A DNA stretch of 64,000 bases from DASWZN01 sp963841635 (GTDB lineage: Bacteria; Acidobacteriota; Terriglobia; Bryobacterales; Bryobacteraceae), in assembly GCA_963841635.1 (NCBI GenBank), contig CAWJDO010000003.1, positions 1,302,001 through 1,366,000 of the forward strand. Reading direction: 5' to 3'. The notes beneath the pieces are model-generated. The model had not been told where the DNA came from, searched no databases, and was given only the letters and a program-made list of their open reading frames with translations. Below are positions 16,761 through 26,022 of the stretch, in pieces. A program made the translations under genes and the position numbers. Position 1 is the first letter of the stretch. Each line of letters starts with the position of its first letter.

Positions 16761-17765
16761 CTAATCTCGTCGTTTCAGGGTCGGACGATCGTCTGAATCG
16801 TCCCCGCCTTTCTGGTCGGTGCTGGTGCTGTCGCCAGCGGCAGTACCGGAGCCGGGCTTTTTCCGCAATCGCGGCTTGTTCAAATCCTTATCGGTGACTT
16901 TGTGGCGGTTTTCCATCGCCATCAGCCGCGACTTCACGCTGTCGAACTCCGACGTGCTCACCACGTATTCCGGCTTGGCTTTCAATAGCTCCTGGATGTT
17001 GTTCTGCGCCGCCTTGATGCGGTCATCCGTCGGAGGATGCGTCGAGAAGACCTTGTTCATGGTCCCCGGCTTCCGCTTCTCCAGCGTCTCGATCTTCTCG
17101 AAGAAGTCCACGAACGCCGTAGGATCGTAGCCGGTCTTGTACATGTACTCGAGGCCCAGCATGTCGGCTTCCGACTCCATCCCGCGCGAGAACTTCAGGA
17201 AGCCCACCGGGATCAGCACGCTGGCTGCCTGATAGATTCCGTAGCTGGTCCAGCCCCCCATGAAGATCAACGGCATGGTGGCAAGATTCGCGATCATGCC
17301 CCGGGTAGCCTGCCGCGTGCCGTGCCGCGCCGCGACGTGCGCGATCTCGTGCGCCATCACGCCCGCCAGTTCCGCCTCCGAGTCCGCCTTCAGGATCAGG
17401 CCCGTGTTTACGAAGAAGAACCCGCCCGGCAGCGCGAACGCGTTCACGTCCTCGCTGTCGATCACCTTGATCGTGAACGGGACCTTGGCGTCGGAATTCC
17501 GCACCAGGTTCTGCCCCACGCGGTTCACGTATTCCGAGATCACCGGATCGTCCACCATCTTGGCCGAGCGCTCCACTTCCTGCGCCAGTCCTTTCCCCAG
17601 GGCGATCTCTTTCTCCAGGGAATACATGTTCAGCCCCTTGCCCACATCGCGATTGCCGATGTGGTCAGGGTCTTTTTCTTTGGCGTCTCCCGCCCAGCCG
17701 ACTTGCGGAGCAAGCAGCGTCAGCGATAAGACAGCCGAGAGCGCAACGGGTGAGAACCGATCCAT
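16761..17765 (-). CDS. M48 family zinc metalloprotease, exported
   Basis: A 334-residue protein with a signal peptide ending near VGWAG. The zinc motif HEIAH lies at residues 139-143, and the third ligand region is ESEADMLGLEYM, as in BepA/LoiP-type periplasmic M48 proteases. THPPTDDRI further on is also typical. The C-terminus is charged and low in complexity. The probable role is quality control of outer-membrane or periplasmic proteins. It has its own terminator and is divergent from the next gene, with an AT-rich gap of about 90 bases. Confidence 0.9.
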   Translation of the reverse strand: MDRFSPVALSAVLSLTLLAPQVGWAGDAKEKDPDHIGNRDVGKGLNMYSLEKEIALGKGLAQEVERSAKMVDDPVISEYVNRVGQNLVRNSDAKVPFTIKVIDSEDVNAFALPGGFFFVNTGLILKADSEAELAGVMAHEIAHVAARHGTRQATRGMIANLATMPLIFMGGWTSYGIYQAASVLIPVGFLKFSRGMESEADMLGLEYMYKTGYDPTAFVDFFEKIETLEKRKPGTMNKVFSTHPPTDDRIKAAQNNIQELLKAKPEYVVSTSEFDSVKSRLMAMENRHKVTDKDLNKPRLRKKPGSGTAAGDSTSTDQKGGDDSDDRPTLKRRD

Positions 17766-17858
17766 CCGAAAACCTCCTGCCCAGCGGGCTTTCTATCATC
17801 CAGTATACGCCCCTGGCCCGGATTCTCTCTGACATTGGTTTAACGTATAGTTGTGACC

Positions 17859-18998
17859 ATGGGTTACGACAGAAATCTCGCCGCCGCGCCGGTCTGGGAA
17901 GCCTGGCGCGACGAGTTCCCGATCACCAAGGAACTCGTTTACTTGCACCACGCCGGAGTTGCGCCCCTGTGCCGTCCGGCCGCCGACGCCATGAACTACC
18001 TGGCCGACGACGCCCTGCGCTTCGGCTCCCTGCACTACGACCAGTGGCTGGCCGCCTATGAAGGGGTCCGCCAGGCCGCCGCCCGCCTCATCGGCGCGCA
18101 CCGCGACGAGATCGCCACCATCAAGAACACCTCCGAGGGACTCGCCACCGTGGCCATGGGACTCGACTGGCGCCCCGGCGACCGCGTCATAGCATTCCAG
18201 GAGGAGTTCCCCGCCAATGTCTTCCCCTGGAAGCGACTGGAACGCCATAGCGTCAAGGTCGAGTGGCTCTCCGCCGCCGATCCGCTGGAGACCATCGACA
18301 AGGCCGCCCATGGCGCCCGCCTCCTCGCCATCAGCTACGTGCAATATCTCAGTGGCCGCCGCGCCGATCTCGAGGCCATCGGCGAGATCTGCCACCGTCA
18401 CGGCTGTCTCTTCGTCGTCGACGCCATCCAGGGCCTCGGCGCCTTTCCGCTCGACGTGAAGAAGGCCCGCATCCACGCCCTGGCTGCCGATGGCCACAAG
18501 TGGCTCCTCGGTCCCGAAGGCTGCGGAATCCTGTACGTGCAAAAGGACCTCCAGGATTCGATCGAGCCCGTCGAACTCGGCTGGACCAACATGGCCCATT
18601 ACAGCGACTACTCCAGCCGCGACATGACCCTCCGCCCCGACGCCGGCCGCTACGAGTGCGGGACACTGAACACCATCGGGTGTTATGGCCTCAGAGCCGC
18701 CATCGAATTCCTCCTCGATGTAGGTATCGGTCGAATTGCCCCCCAGGTCCAGGCGTTAGGAGACCAAATCGCCGCCGGCGTTCGCGCCAAGGGTTATGAG
18801 CTACTGGGAGATCGCACCCCCGCTACCGGAGCCGGCATCGTGAGCTTCCGCAAGGAAGGTCTCGATTCCCGCCACGTCGTCAGCCAACTCAAGGAGCAGG
18901 GATTCATCGCCGGCCCCCGCCAGGGTTGGGTCCGAGCCTCCCCGCATTTCTACATCAGCCCCGCCGACATCGACCGCCTGCTCGAAGCCCTGCCGTAG
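17859..18998 (+). CDS. class V aminotransferase-fold PLP enzyme
   Basis: A 379-residue protein from ATG 17859. Motifs are typical of the cysteine desulfurase/isopenicillin N epimerase fold: YLHHAGVAPL at the start, FVVDAIQGLGA with the PLP-contacting Asp, and ADGHKWLLGPEG with the Schiff-base lysine (Lys214). The cysteine of true desulfurases is not in an obvious place, so the reaction (desulfurase, epimerase, or amino-acid lyase) is open. TATAGT lies only a few bases before the start, so the transcript may be nearly leaderless. Confidence 0.8.
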   Translation: MGYDRNLAAAPVWEAWRDEFPITKELVYLHHAGVAPLCRPAADAMNYLADDALRFGSLHYDQWLAAYEGVRQAAARLIGAHRDEIATIKNTSEGLATVAMGLDWRPGDRVIAFQEEFPANVFPWKRLERHSVKVEWLSAADPLETIDKAAHGARLLAISYVQYLSGRRADLEAIGEICHRHGCLFVVDAIQGLGAFPLDVKKARIHALAADGHKWLLGPEGCGILYVQKDLQDSIEPVELGWTNMAHYSDYSSRDMTLRPDAGRYECGTLNTIGCYGLRAAIEFLLDVGIGRIAPQVQALGDQIAAGVRAKGYELLGDRTPATGAGIVSFRKEGLDSRHVVSQLKEQGFIAGPRQGWVRASPHFYISPADIDRLLEALP

Positions 18999-19044
18999 GA
19001 GCGCGCTCTCCTGGCTCCTGGCTCCTGTCTCCTGACTCCTGTCT

Positions 19045-19329
19045 TCAGCCCTTCTTCCCCTTGGCCTTCGGCTTCGCCGTTTCCTCCACCGCCTCGACCG
19101 CCGCCGCGGACGGATCCACCGTAGCCAGCACCTGCTTGAACAGCGCTTCCTTCTTCGTGTCCTTCTTCGGCGGCGCCTCGCCGTTGCGGAAGTCGTGCTC
19201 GTGGTAACACGTGCGGCATCGCATCTTCGCCGGTTGCGTGCCTATCAGCGAAACGATCGAGTGGTTCGTCAGCCGCCGGCACTTAACGCAAAAATCGTCG
19301 ATGTCGTCGCCCAACCGGAACTCCGCCAT
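19045..19329 (-). CDS. small zinc-ribbon protein
   Basis: A 94-residue protein from ATG 19329 (the longer open frame upstream is antisense to the fumarase). Two cysteine pairs, CVKC and CRTC, about 25 residues apart form a zinc ribbon, followed by HEH and a Lys/Ala-rich tail. It may bind nucleic acid or protein; the function is unknown. It is divergent from fumarase with about 67 bases between the two starts. Imperfect TCCTG repeats lie just beyond its stop codon. Confidence 0.65.
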   Translation of the reverse strand: MAEFRLGDDIDDFCVKCRRLTNHSIVSLIGTQPAKMRCRTCYHEHDFRNGEAPPKKDTKKEALFKQVLATVDPSAAAVEAVEETAKPKAKGKKG

Positions 19330-19396
19330 GGTGGAACCTCCGCAGCAGGGAAGTATATCGAATTCCCGCCCACGTGTGGGATACCATGGAATCGCC

Positions 19397-20914
19397 ATGC
19401 AGTTCCTCAAGAATAGTCTCCTCGATCTGATCGCCGAAACCTCCACGAATCTGCCGCCCGACGTTCGCGCGGCAATGGCGCTGGCTGCCCCAGCGGAAAC
19501 GCCCGGGACGCAGGCCGCGCAGGCGCTGGCCATCATCGCCGGCAACATCGACATGGCCGCGGACGACCAGGCCCCCATCTGCCAGGACACCGGCATGCCC
19601 ACGTTCTTCATCCACACGCCCGTCGGAGTCAGCCAGATCGAGATCCGCAACGCGGCCCGCGAGGCCATCGCCGAAGCCACCCGCCGCGGCAAGCTTCGCC
19701 CCAATTCGGTCGATTCCGTCACCGGCCGCAACAGCGGCGACAATCTCGGACCCGGCACGCCCGTCTTCCACTTCGAACAGTGGGAGCAGCCCGACATCGA
19801 GGTCCGCCTCATCCTGAAAGGCGGCGGCTGCGAGAACAAAAACATTCAGTACTCGCTCCCGTGCCCCATCGAAGGACTCGGCCGCGCGGACCGCAATCTC
19901 GAAGGCGTGCGCAAGTGCCTCCTGCACGCGGTGTGGCAGGCGCAGGGACAGGGCTGCTCGCCCGGAGCCCTCGGCGTGTGCATCGGCAGCGACCGCGCCC
20001 ACGGCTACGAGCTGGCCAAGGAGCAACTGCTCCGCCCGCTCGACGACGTCAATCCTGACCCCACGCTCGCCGGTCTCGAAGCCCGCGTCCTCGCCGAAGC
20101 GAACAAGCTCGGCGTCGGCCCCATGGGATTCGGCGGCAGCGTCTCGCTCATCGGATGCAAGATCGGAGCGGCCAACCGCCTGCCGGCCAGCTTCTTCGTT
20201 TCGGTGGCCTACGACTGCTGGGCTTTCCGCCGCCTGGGCGTGCGGCTCGACGCCGCGAGCGGAGCCATCACCCAGTGGCTCTATCGCGACCCGGCGCGCC
20301 CCGTCGAGCGGCTCGCGAAGGACGAAGGGTTTCCCCTCACCGGCCGCGAGATCCACATTCAGGCCCCGCTCACCGAAGACCAGGTGCGCGCGCTCAAGGT
20401 GGGCGACGTGGTGCTGATCGATGGCGACATGTTCACCGGCCGCGACGCCGTGCACGCCCACCTCATGAAGAACGCCCCGCCCGTCGATCTTCACGGAGCG
20501 ATTCTCTATCACTGCGGCCCCGTGATGCTGAAGCAGGGCGACGAGTGGGTCACCAAGGCCGCCGGCCCCACCACTAGTATTCGCGAGGAGCCTTACCAGG
20601 GCGAGGTGATTCGCCGCTACGGCCTGCGTGCGGTGGTCGGCAAGGGCGGCATGGGCGCCAAGACGCTGGCGGCGATGCAGGAATGCGGTGCCGTCTATCT
20701 CCACGCCATCGGCGGCGCGGCCCAGGTTTACGCGCGCGCCATCGAGCGCGTGGCCGGAGTCCACCTCCTCGACTTCGGCATCCCCGAAGCGATGTGGCAT
20801 CTCGAGGTGCGCAACTTCCTGGCCATCGTCACCATGGACGCACACGGCCACAGCCTGCACGCCGAAGTGGAGAAAGCCACTGCGGAATCTCTGGCCGCGC
20901 TGCGCGAAGCCTGA
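19397..20914 (+). CDS. class I fumarate hydratase, single chain
   Basis: A 505-residue protein from ATG 19397, fusing the alpha and beta parts found as two chains in TtdAB-type enzymes. It interconverts fumarate and malate with a [4Fe-4S] cluster. Cysteines are seen in PICQDTGMPTFF, GGGCENKN and SLIGCKIG. The C-terminal half contains GPTTSIREEPY and GKGGMGAKTL, both typical. It could in principle be a tartrate dehydratase relative, but the full-length fusion and the motifs favour fumarase. It sits next to tRNA-Phe, the edge of an island. Confidence 0.88.
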   Translation: MQFLKNSLLDLIAETSTNLPPDVRAAMALAAPAETPGTQAAQALAIIAGNIDMAADDQAPICQDTGMPTFFIHTPVGVSQIEIRNAAREAIAEATRRGKLRPNSVDSVTGRNSGDNLGPGTPVFHFEQWEQPDIEVRLILKGGGCENKNIQYSLPCPIEGLGRADRNLEGVRKCLLHAVWQAQGQGCSPGALGVCIGSDRAHGYELAKEQLLRPLDDVNPDPTLAGLEARVLAEANKLGVGPMGFGGSVSLIGCKIGAANRLPASFFVSVAYDCWAFRRLGVRLDAASGAITQWLYRDPARPVERLAKDEGFPLTGREIHIQAPLTEDQVRALKVGDVVLIDGDMFTGRDAVHAHLMKNAPPVDLHGAILYHCGPVMLKQGDEWVTKAAGPTTSIREEPYQGEVIRRYGLRAVVGKGGMGAKTLAAMQECGAVYLHAIGGAAQVYARAIERVAGVHLLDFGIPEAMWHLEVRNFLAIVTMDAHGHSLHAEVEKATAESLAALREA

Positions 20915-20939
20915 GCGTCTGCTAGAATAAACGAGTTAC

Positions 20940-21012
20940 GGCCAGGTAGCTCAGCTGGTAGAGCGCGGCCCTGAAAAGGCCGGCGTCGGCGGTTCGATTC
21001 CGTCCCTGGCCA
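20940..21012 (+). tRNA. tRNA-Phe (GAA)
   Basis: A complete cloverleaf: acceptor GGCCAGG/CCTGGCC, D arm GCTC...GAGC, anticodon stem CGGCC/GGCCG with loop CTGAAAA (anticodon GAA), T arm GGCGG-TTCGATT-CCGTC, discriminator A. CCA is not encoded. Its 3' end is duplicated at 29252-29270, marking it as an integration site. Confidence 0.95.
20993..21011 (+). repeat. putative attL: 3' end of tRNA-Phe
   Basis: The 19 bases TTCGATTCCGTCCCTGGCC recur exactly at 29252-29270, the layout left by a tRNA-targeting integrase. Similarity continues weakly past the repeat (a T-rich stretch then CAAAT). Confidence 0.7.
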
Positions 21013-21110
21013 TTTTTCAAATCCAGTAAGACCTTCTACTTCAATCACTTGCGCGACGTAACGAGCTTGGGATCTTTCATTTATACGCAATAAAGTTGTA
21101 GTATTGTGTC

Positions 21111-21722
21111 ATGGCCCAGTCTCACCGTGACGCTGCGCGGCGGCTCTTCGAGATCGCCGAGGAGCAGCAAGGCCTCTTCACAACCAAGCAGGCCAAGGCG
21201 GCTGGGTTCGCCGAAAACACGCATCCATACCATGTGCACGTCGGAAACTGGGTTCGTGAGCACCGAGGCATCTATCGGCTTTCTCTGTTCCCGGTTGCAG
21301 ACCGACCTGATCTCGTCCTGTGGTCGCTGTGGTCTCGAAACCGGAATGAGGAGGTCGAGGGAGTCTACAGCCACGAAACGGCCCTCAGCCTCCACGAGCT
21401 GTCGGATCTAAATCCCGCCAAGCTTCACATGACCGTTCCGATGGACTTCCGGCGTAACAGCGAGGTTCCCAGCATCCTCGTCCTTCACTATGGCGACCTG
21501 TCCGAAGACGATGTGCAGGCGGCGCCAGGATTCAGGTTCACTCGCCCTCTGAGGACGATACTGGACCTGATCGAGGCCGGCACGGTCGAGCGAAGCTTCA
21601 TCCGGCAAGCGCTCAAGCAGGCTGTCGACCGCGGGCTGATCACTCGCCACCACATTCGCAACACGGCAATGAGCGGACCTGCGCGCAAGATCGTTGAAGA
21701 AGCGCTGAGGCGGGCGGCATAG
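21111..21722 (+). CDS. AbiEi-family antitoxin
   Basis: A 203-residue protein. The N-terminal winged helix (LFTTKQAKAAGF ... YHVHVGNWVREHRGIYRL) is the AbiEi DNA-binding domain, and the later part has the usual TRPLRTILDLIEAG and ALKQAVDRGLI. AbiEi proteins repress their own operon and neutralise AbiEii toxins without direct binding (type IV). The upstream region is AT-rich. The stop overlaps the toxin's GTG by one base. This is the first gene inside the tRNA-Phe island. Confidence 0.85.
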   Translation: MAQSHRDAARRLFEIAEEQQGLFTTKQAKAAGFAENTHPYHVHVGNWVREHRGIYRLSLFPVADRPDLVLWSLWSRNRNEEVEGVYSHETALSLHELSDLNPAKLHMTVPMDFRRNSEVPSILVLHYGDLSEDDVQAAPGFRFTRPLRTILDLIEAGTVERSFIRQALKQAVDRGLITRHHIRNTAMSGPARKIVEEALRRAA

Positions 21723-22600
21723 TGCCGACCGCGCGAACATATGCAACGGCAGCGGCGTTCCGACGGGCGCTGGAAGAACGCCTGAGGACAGCGTCCCTGG
21801 CGGACCAGATCGATCTCAACCGCCTGCGGCGGCAGGTGTCCTTCGACCGCCTGTTGGCGAGGCTGTTCCGCGAAGAATCGGTGCCGTGGGCTTTGAAAGG
21901 CGGGTACGCACTGGAACTGCGGTTCAGGGCTGCTCGTTCAACGATTGACATCGATCTCACGTTGCAAAGAGTACAAGGGTCTGAAACGGAGGATGCGAAT
22001 CAGGTCGTCCGGGAGATGCTGCAGAATGCTGCTGGCGCTTCGCTCGGCGATTGGTTCGAATACACGATTGGGCCGCCTGTCCTGGATCTGACCGCTGCGC
22101 CTTATGGCGGCGCCCGTTTTCCAGTCGAAGCCCGAGTGGACGGGCGGATCTTTGCTCGGTTCCACCTCGATGCCGGCGTTGGTGATGTTGTTATGCAGCC
22201 GCTGGAGACGATCGTCTGCCGGGACTGGCTGGGGTTCGCTGGAATCGAAACGGTGCGCGCTCAGATGATTCCCCGCGAACAACAGTTCGCTGAGAAGGTC
22301 CATGCCTATACGCTTCCGCGCAACTCCGCGAACAGCCGGGTGAAGGACCTGGTGGACTTGGCTCTCCTGATTGGATCTGGTGAACTGAATCAGGAGAGGG
22401 TTCTGGTTGCCTTGCGGCTGACCTTCGACCGACGACGGACACACGAGTTGCAGGCCGAGCTGCCTCCGCCGCCGCCGGATTGGCAACGACCGTTTCAGGC
22501 CTTGGCTGGAGAATGCGGGCTGCCGAACGATATCGCCGAAGTGCTCCCTGCGGTGCAGCGATATCTCGGCGAGGTTCGGGCCAACCTCCGGGAACAGTGA
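21722..22600 (+). CDS. AbiEii-family nucleotidyltransferase toxin
   Basis: A 292-residue protein with a GTG start overlapping the antitoxin stop. WALKGGYALELRF followed by RSTIDIDLTL is the GG/DxD nucleotidyltransferase signature of AbiEii. RVKDLVDLALLI is the conserved KDxxD segment. These toxins transfer nucleotides to target RNAs (tRNA has been shown for related MenT toxins) and stop growth after phage infection. The motifs look intact, so the pair is probably active. Confidence 0.85.
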   Translation: MPTARTYATAAAFRRALEERLRTASLADQIDLNRLRRQVSFDRLLARLFREESVPWALKGGYALELRFRAARSTIDIDLTLQRVQGSETEDANQVVREMLQNAAGASLGDWFEYTIGPPVLDLTAAPYGGARFPVEARVDGRIFARFHLDAGVGDVVMQPLETIVCRDWLGFAGIETVRAQMIPREQQFAEKVHAYTLPRNSANSRVKDLVDLALLIGSGELNQERVLVALRLTFDRRRTHELQAELPPPPPDWQRPFQALAGECGLPNDIAEVLPAVQRYLGEVRANLREQ

Positions 22601-22737
22601 ATGCAATATGGAATACACGGCGGTTCCGGACTTTCGGCGATACCTGGACGACTGGTCGGGAGATATTGAGCTGCTCCGGCAGAACCGGTTGATGGGCGTG
22701 GCCATTTCCCTTTCAGATCCGATAAGCTTTTTGGCCC

Positions 22738-23098
22738 AACAGCCGCGAAGGACAGGGGTCACCTCGATCTTGATCTGGACGCCGCCTTGTTCCACGAAAT
22801 GCTTGTTGATGATGTTCTCGCCTTTGAGTTTCGCTGAGCTTACCTCCGCGCCTCGAATGCCGGCGCGAATGCGGTCGGCAAGACGGAGCATGGCCGCGTT
22901 GATTTCGGAAAGAGACGTGGCCCTGTCCGCAATCGGCAGGTAGGTGAGATCAATGTCCACGGAGAGGCGCGGCATGTCGCGCACAAAGAGATTGATCGCC
23001 GTCCCTCCCTTGAGCGCGAAGCAGGTCTCTTCGGCCACGAGTGGAATGGTTCTCACAAGGAGCACGGCCTGGCGGCGGTACTGTTCAGAGACCGCCAT
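22738..23098 (-). pseudogene. truncated second AbiEii toxin gene
   Basis: On the minus strand from ATG 23098, MAVSEQYRRQAVLLVRTIPL leads to FALKGGTAINLFVRD and VDIDLTYLPIADR, again the AbiEii nucleotidyltransferase core, but of a different subgroup from the intact neighbour. After EVTPVLRGC (near 22740) the family text stops and the frame runs on into antisense of the intact AbiEii gene. The last two thirds of the gene are therefore lost. It converges on the intact system. Confidence 0.75.
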
Positions 23099-23201
23099 CG
23101 AGGTTCTCCGGCACGGTGATGTTGTATCTGGTGTCGAGCTTTCCTCCGCGCACAAGTTTAGCCAGTGTCATTTTTGTAAACCTCTGGTTGACCTGGCGCA
23201 T
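23085..23201 (-). pseudogene. short ORF or remnant before the truncated AbiEii
   Basis: The segment MTLAKLVRGGKLDTRYNITV ends just inside the start of the truncated AbiEii (14-base overlap), where an AbiEi partner would normally be. I do not recognise it firmly. It may be the tail of a lost antitoxin or a very small partner protein. Confidence 0.35.
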
Positions 23202-23356
23202 CCATGCTAGACCAATGCTAAACCGAGTGTCGCCGCCATACATCTCCGTGCGACTACCCGAGTTGACAGCCAGGCTCCTGGGGTGCCTGTAGGGCATACT
23301 GAACGCAGGGGGCTTCCCGCTGCAGGGGTGCTCTGACCGTCCGGAGTTTCTCTCAG

Positions 23357-24616
23357 GTGGAGCACAGGGTCCGCGTAATCCTGGCTGGCGCGATCGGCAA
23401 CCTGCTCGAATGGTACGACTTCGGTCTGTATGGCTTGCTAGCGCCCGTGCTGGCGTCTCTCTTCTTCCCCAGTCACGACCGCATGGCCTCGCTCCTTGGG
23501 GCCTATGGCGGATTTGCAGTTGGATTCGCGGCACGGCCCCTGGGGGCGGTTGTCCTCGGACGTCTGGCCGATCGCGTGGGACGGCAATTTGTCCTCACGC
23601 TCTCGGTAACGCTGATGGGACTCGCCACGGTTGCGGTTGGGTTGTTGCCGACCTACGCTGCGATCGGCATCTGGGCACCGGTTCTGCTGATTGGCGTTCG
23701 GGTTTTCCAGGGATTCTCCGTGGGAGGAGAATTCGTCGATTCCGTAACCTACCTGGTGGAGACTGTTCCTCCACGCCGTCGCGGGATCGCGGGCAGCATC
23801 GCCAATGTAGGCTCCACTGGCGGAATGCTACTCGGCGCGGCTGTCTCGGCAGCCATGGCGAGTTGGGCGGGTCCGCAGCATCTGACTGCCTGGGGCTGGC
23901 GGATCCCTTTTCTTCTGGGCGGCGTGATCGCGTGCGCGGGCTACTACTTTCGGCGGCATCTGCCAGAGAGCAGGCCGCCATCCGATCCGACCGATAAGGG
24001 CGGCGAATCGCCGTTGCGGCTGGCATTTCGAGAGCAGCCGCGAATCATGGTAGCGTCTGTCTTATTCGCCTCCGGTTACGGGATTGCCAACTATCTGATC
24101 ATGGTATTCCTGCCAACCTACGCGCAAGAGTTTTGCCATGTAGGTGAGCCGCAGGCACTAGCGATCAACACGACCGGACAAGGCTTGGCGCTGTTCATCG
24201 TTCCGCTCTCCGGGTGGCTGTCGGATCGCTTGATACGCCGGAGGACCTTGTTGGCCCTGGCATTTCTTGGCCAGGCAATCGTGTCGTGGGAAGCTTTCAC
24301 GCTCGTCGGCGAGAACGGCGTCCACGGCCTCTGGATGGCGCAGTTGACCCTTGCGATGCTGCTGGCGCTCGTAATGGGCGCCGCTCCTGCCATGTTGTCA
24401 GAGCAGTTTCGCCCCGCCTATCGCGTCAGCGCCCACGCTGTCGTTTTCAATATTGGCATCGGCTTCGCCGGCGGGACCGCCCCAATGTTAGCCACCGCTC
24501 TAATCAAGGTTAGTTCAACCCCCATGGCAGCGGCGGCATACTTGATTTTCGGGTCCTTACTTTCGACGGCCAGTGTTCTCGTGTTGCAGGACCGCAGCCG
24601 CAAGCCGCTCACCTGA
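23357..24616 (+). CDS. MHS-family MFS transporter
   Basis: A 419-residue protein with a GTG start. Twelve hydrophobic segments can be traced. GNLLEWYDFGLYG at the start and GRLADRVGRQ in loop 2-3 are signatures of the metabolite:H+ symporter group (ProP, KgtP, ShiA relatives). RVFQGFSVGGEFVDSV and ETVPPRRRG are also typical. It probably imports a carboxylate or compatible solute with protons; the substrate is not readable. It lies within the tRNA-Phe island and has no adjacent metabolic genes. Confidence 0.85.
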   Translation: MEHRVRVILAGAIGNLLEWYDFGLYGLLAPVLASLFFPSHDRMASLLGAYGGFAVGFAARPLGAVVLGRLADRVGRQFVLTLSVTLMGLATVAVGLLPTYAAIGIWAPVLLIGVRVFQGFSVGGEFVDSVTYLVETVPPRRRGIAGSIANVGSTGGMLLGAAVSAAMASWAGPQHLTAWGWRIPFLLGGVIACAGYYFRRHLPESRPPSDPTDKGGESPLRLAFREQPRIMVASVLFASGYGIANYLIMVFLPTYAQEFCHVGEPQALAINTTGQGLALFIVPLSGWLSDRLIRRRTLLALAFLGQAIVSWEAFTLVGENGVHGLWMAQLTLAMLLALVMGAAPAMLSEQFRPAYRVSAHAVVFNIGIGFAGGTAPMLATALIKVSSTPMAAAAYLIFGSLLSTASVLVLQDRSRKPLT

Positions 24617-24744
24617 GCATCCAAGCCTCGCGCTTGATCCCATCGGCTCCGTTTATCGAGACGCCTAGGTCAGCTACCAAAGAGAAGTTGGCTGTTGAAG
24701 GATGCACCGTTTTCATTGATTGGTCAGTGCGAGCGTCACGAGCG

Positions 24745-25303
24745 CAGGAAGGCTCGAACTGTCAGCAAGAGCGCCGTGGAACGCCTGCACCTGAGCTTCG
24801 AGCGGTTCGCGGAAGACCTCACCGGCGGACTGGGCCTCGAAGCGCCTTCAGAGACCGGGCACTCTCTCCCGATCGAAGAAGTGAAGGTGGGCTGCACGCT
24901 GGCCATGTTGCAGTGTCTGGACCGGCCGCACCGGCTCCCCTACGTGCTTGGGGAGATCCTGGAGCTGCCGGGACCGGAGGCCGCCGAAGCGCTCGACATC
25001 TCGCCGAGCCTGTTCCGAAAGCGCCTTCAGCATGCGCGTGAGGCCATCCTGAGGTTCACCCGAGGCTACTGCGGCCTCGTCTCCGACACCGCGCCCTGCC
25101 GCTGCAACCGCCAGTTGCCCGCCGTCCTGCACTCCGGCAAGGTCCACTCCGGCGCCCGCTCCTTCGCCGCCGCCCCGTCCTCCTTCGCGGACGCGCGCTC
25201 TCTGGTCCGCCGGGTCGATGAAGCGCGCTGGGCGCTGGAAGTGCACCGCACCAGCCATCCGTCGAGGTATTCCCGAAGCGCCGCGCCGATAAGCCTCTGG
25301 TAG
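24745..25303 (+). pseudogene. C-terminal remnant of an ECF-type sigma factor gene
   Basis: This frame gives EVKVGCTLAMLQCLDRPHRL and VLGEILELPGPEAAEALDIS, then FRKRLQHAREAILRFTRG, which is region 4 of an ECF sigma factor. A CRC-containing tail (SDTAPCRCNRQLP) follows, as in that group. Region 2 is missing and no convincing start lies upstream. The sequence between 24617 and 24745, and from 25304 to 25453, holds nothing else I can name. Confidence 0.6.
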
Positions 25304-25453
25304 CCGGCCGCGCCACCCGATTCTTCCGCCATCCGAAAGAAGCGGTCGACAATATCCTGGCGGGCAGGCCCGGCCAGCGGGCGGGAGCTGTCGCCCAAGC
25401 GCCACCCGGGAGCGGAGGCGTTGTTTGTTCGCTCATTCCGATCGCCGTGACGT

Positions 25454-26014
25454 TCAGTCCTCTTTGACCAACAGCGGCAGGTCATGTAGCCAGTCCGCCT
25501 CATCGACGCCAAACGGGTAGATGACGTGGGCCAGGTTGTCCTTCGTGTAAGCCAGAATGAATGCCGCGTGCCCATCGCCGGATTTACCGGCGCAGGGAAC
25601 ACGCGCGGCGGACTCGGCACCGGCGATCTCGGCCTCGCTCCCCGTGAGACCTATAAAACCCTTATCGAAGTGACCCAGCCACGTTCGTAGAGTCTTCGGA
25701 TCGTCCCGGGCCGGATCCGTCGTGATGAACACCAGCTTGATCTGGCCTCGAACGGCTGGGGGGAGCTTCTTCAGTGCCGACGCGAGATAGGCCATGTGCA
25801 TCGGACACACGTCGGGGCAATGGGTATAGCCGAAGAACAATAGGGTGACATCACCTTGAGTCCGCGACACCAGATCAAAGCGGGCGCCATTCGTGCCGGT
25901 GAGTGTCAATCCCGGTTTGGCAAGTGGAGGAGTCACCAGACCCCCGCGATAGGGTTCGGCGCCCCGCAACAACGAGAGACTTATCATGCACAGGCAAATC
26001 AAGTGCGATCTCAT
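25454..26014 (-). CDS. Sco1/SenC family copper chaperone
   Basis: A 186-residue protein with an N-terminal signal (ICLCMISLSLLRGAE). The thioredoxin-like domain has FFGYTHCPDVCP with the two copper-binding cysteines, and VFITTDPARDD. GDGHAAFILAY provides the conserved histidine. Sco proteins deliver copper to cytochrome oxidase or act as thiol reductases outside the membrane. It starts 8 bases after the end of the cupredoxin gene, so the two probably form a copper-related operon. Confidence 0.85.
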   Translation of the reverse strand: MRSHLICLCMISLSLLRGAEPYRGGLVTPPLAKPGLTLTGTNGARFDLVSRTQGDVTLLFFGYTHCPDVCPMHMAYLASALKKLPPAVRGQIKLVFITTDPARDDPKTLRTWLGHFDKGFIGLTGSEAEIAGAESAARVPCAGKSGDGHAAFILAYTKDNLAHVIYPFGVDEADWLHDLPLLVKED

Positions 26015-26022
26015 TTTCACCC

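Noticed and set aside
25252..25410. Minus-strand text AGYQRLIGAALREYLDGW resembling a BrnA-type antitoxin
   Set aside because: Only about 40 residues match, no start or BrnT toxin is found, and the opposite strand carries a better-supported sigma remnant.
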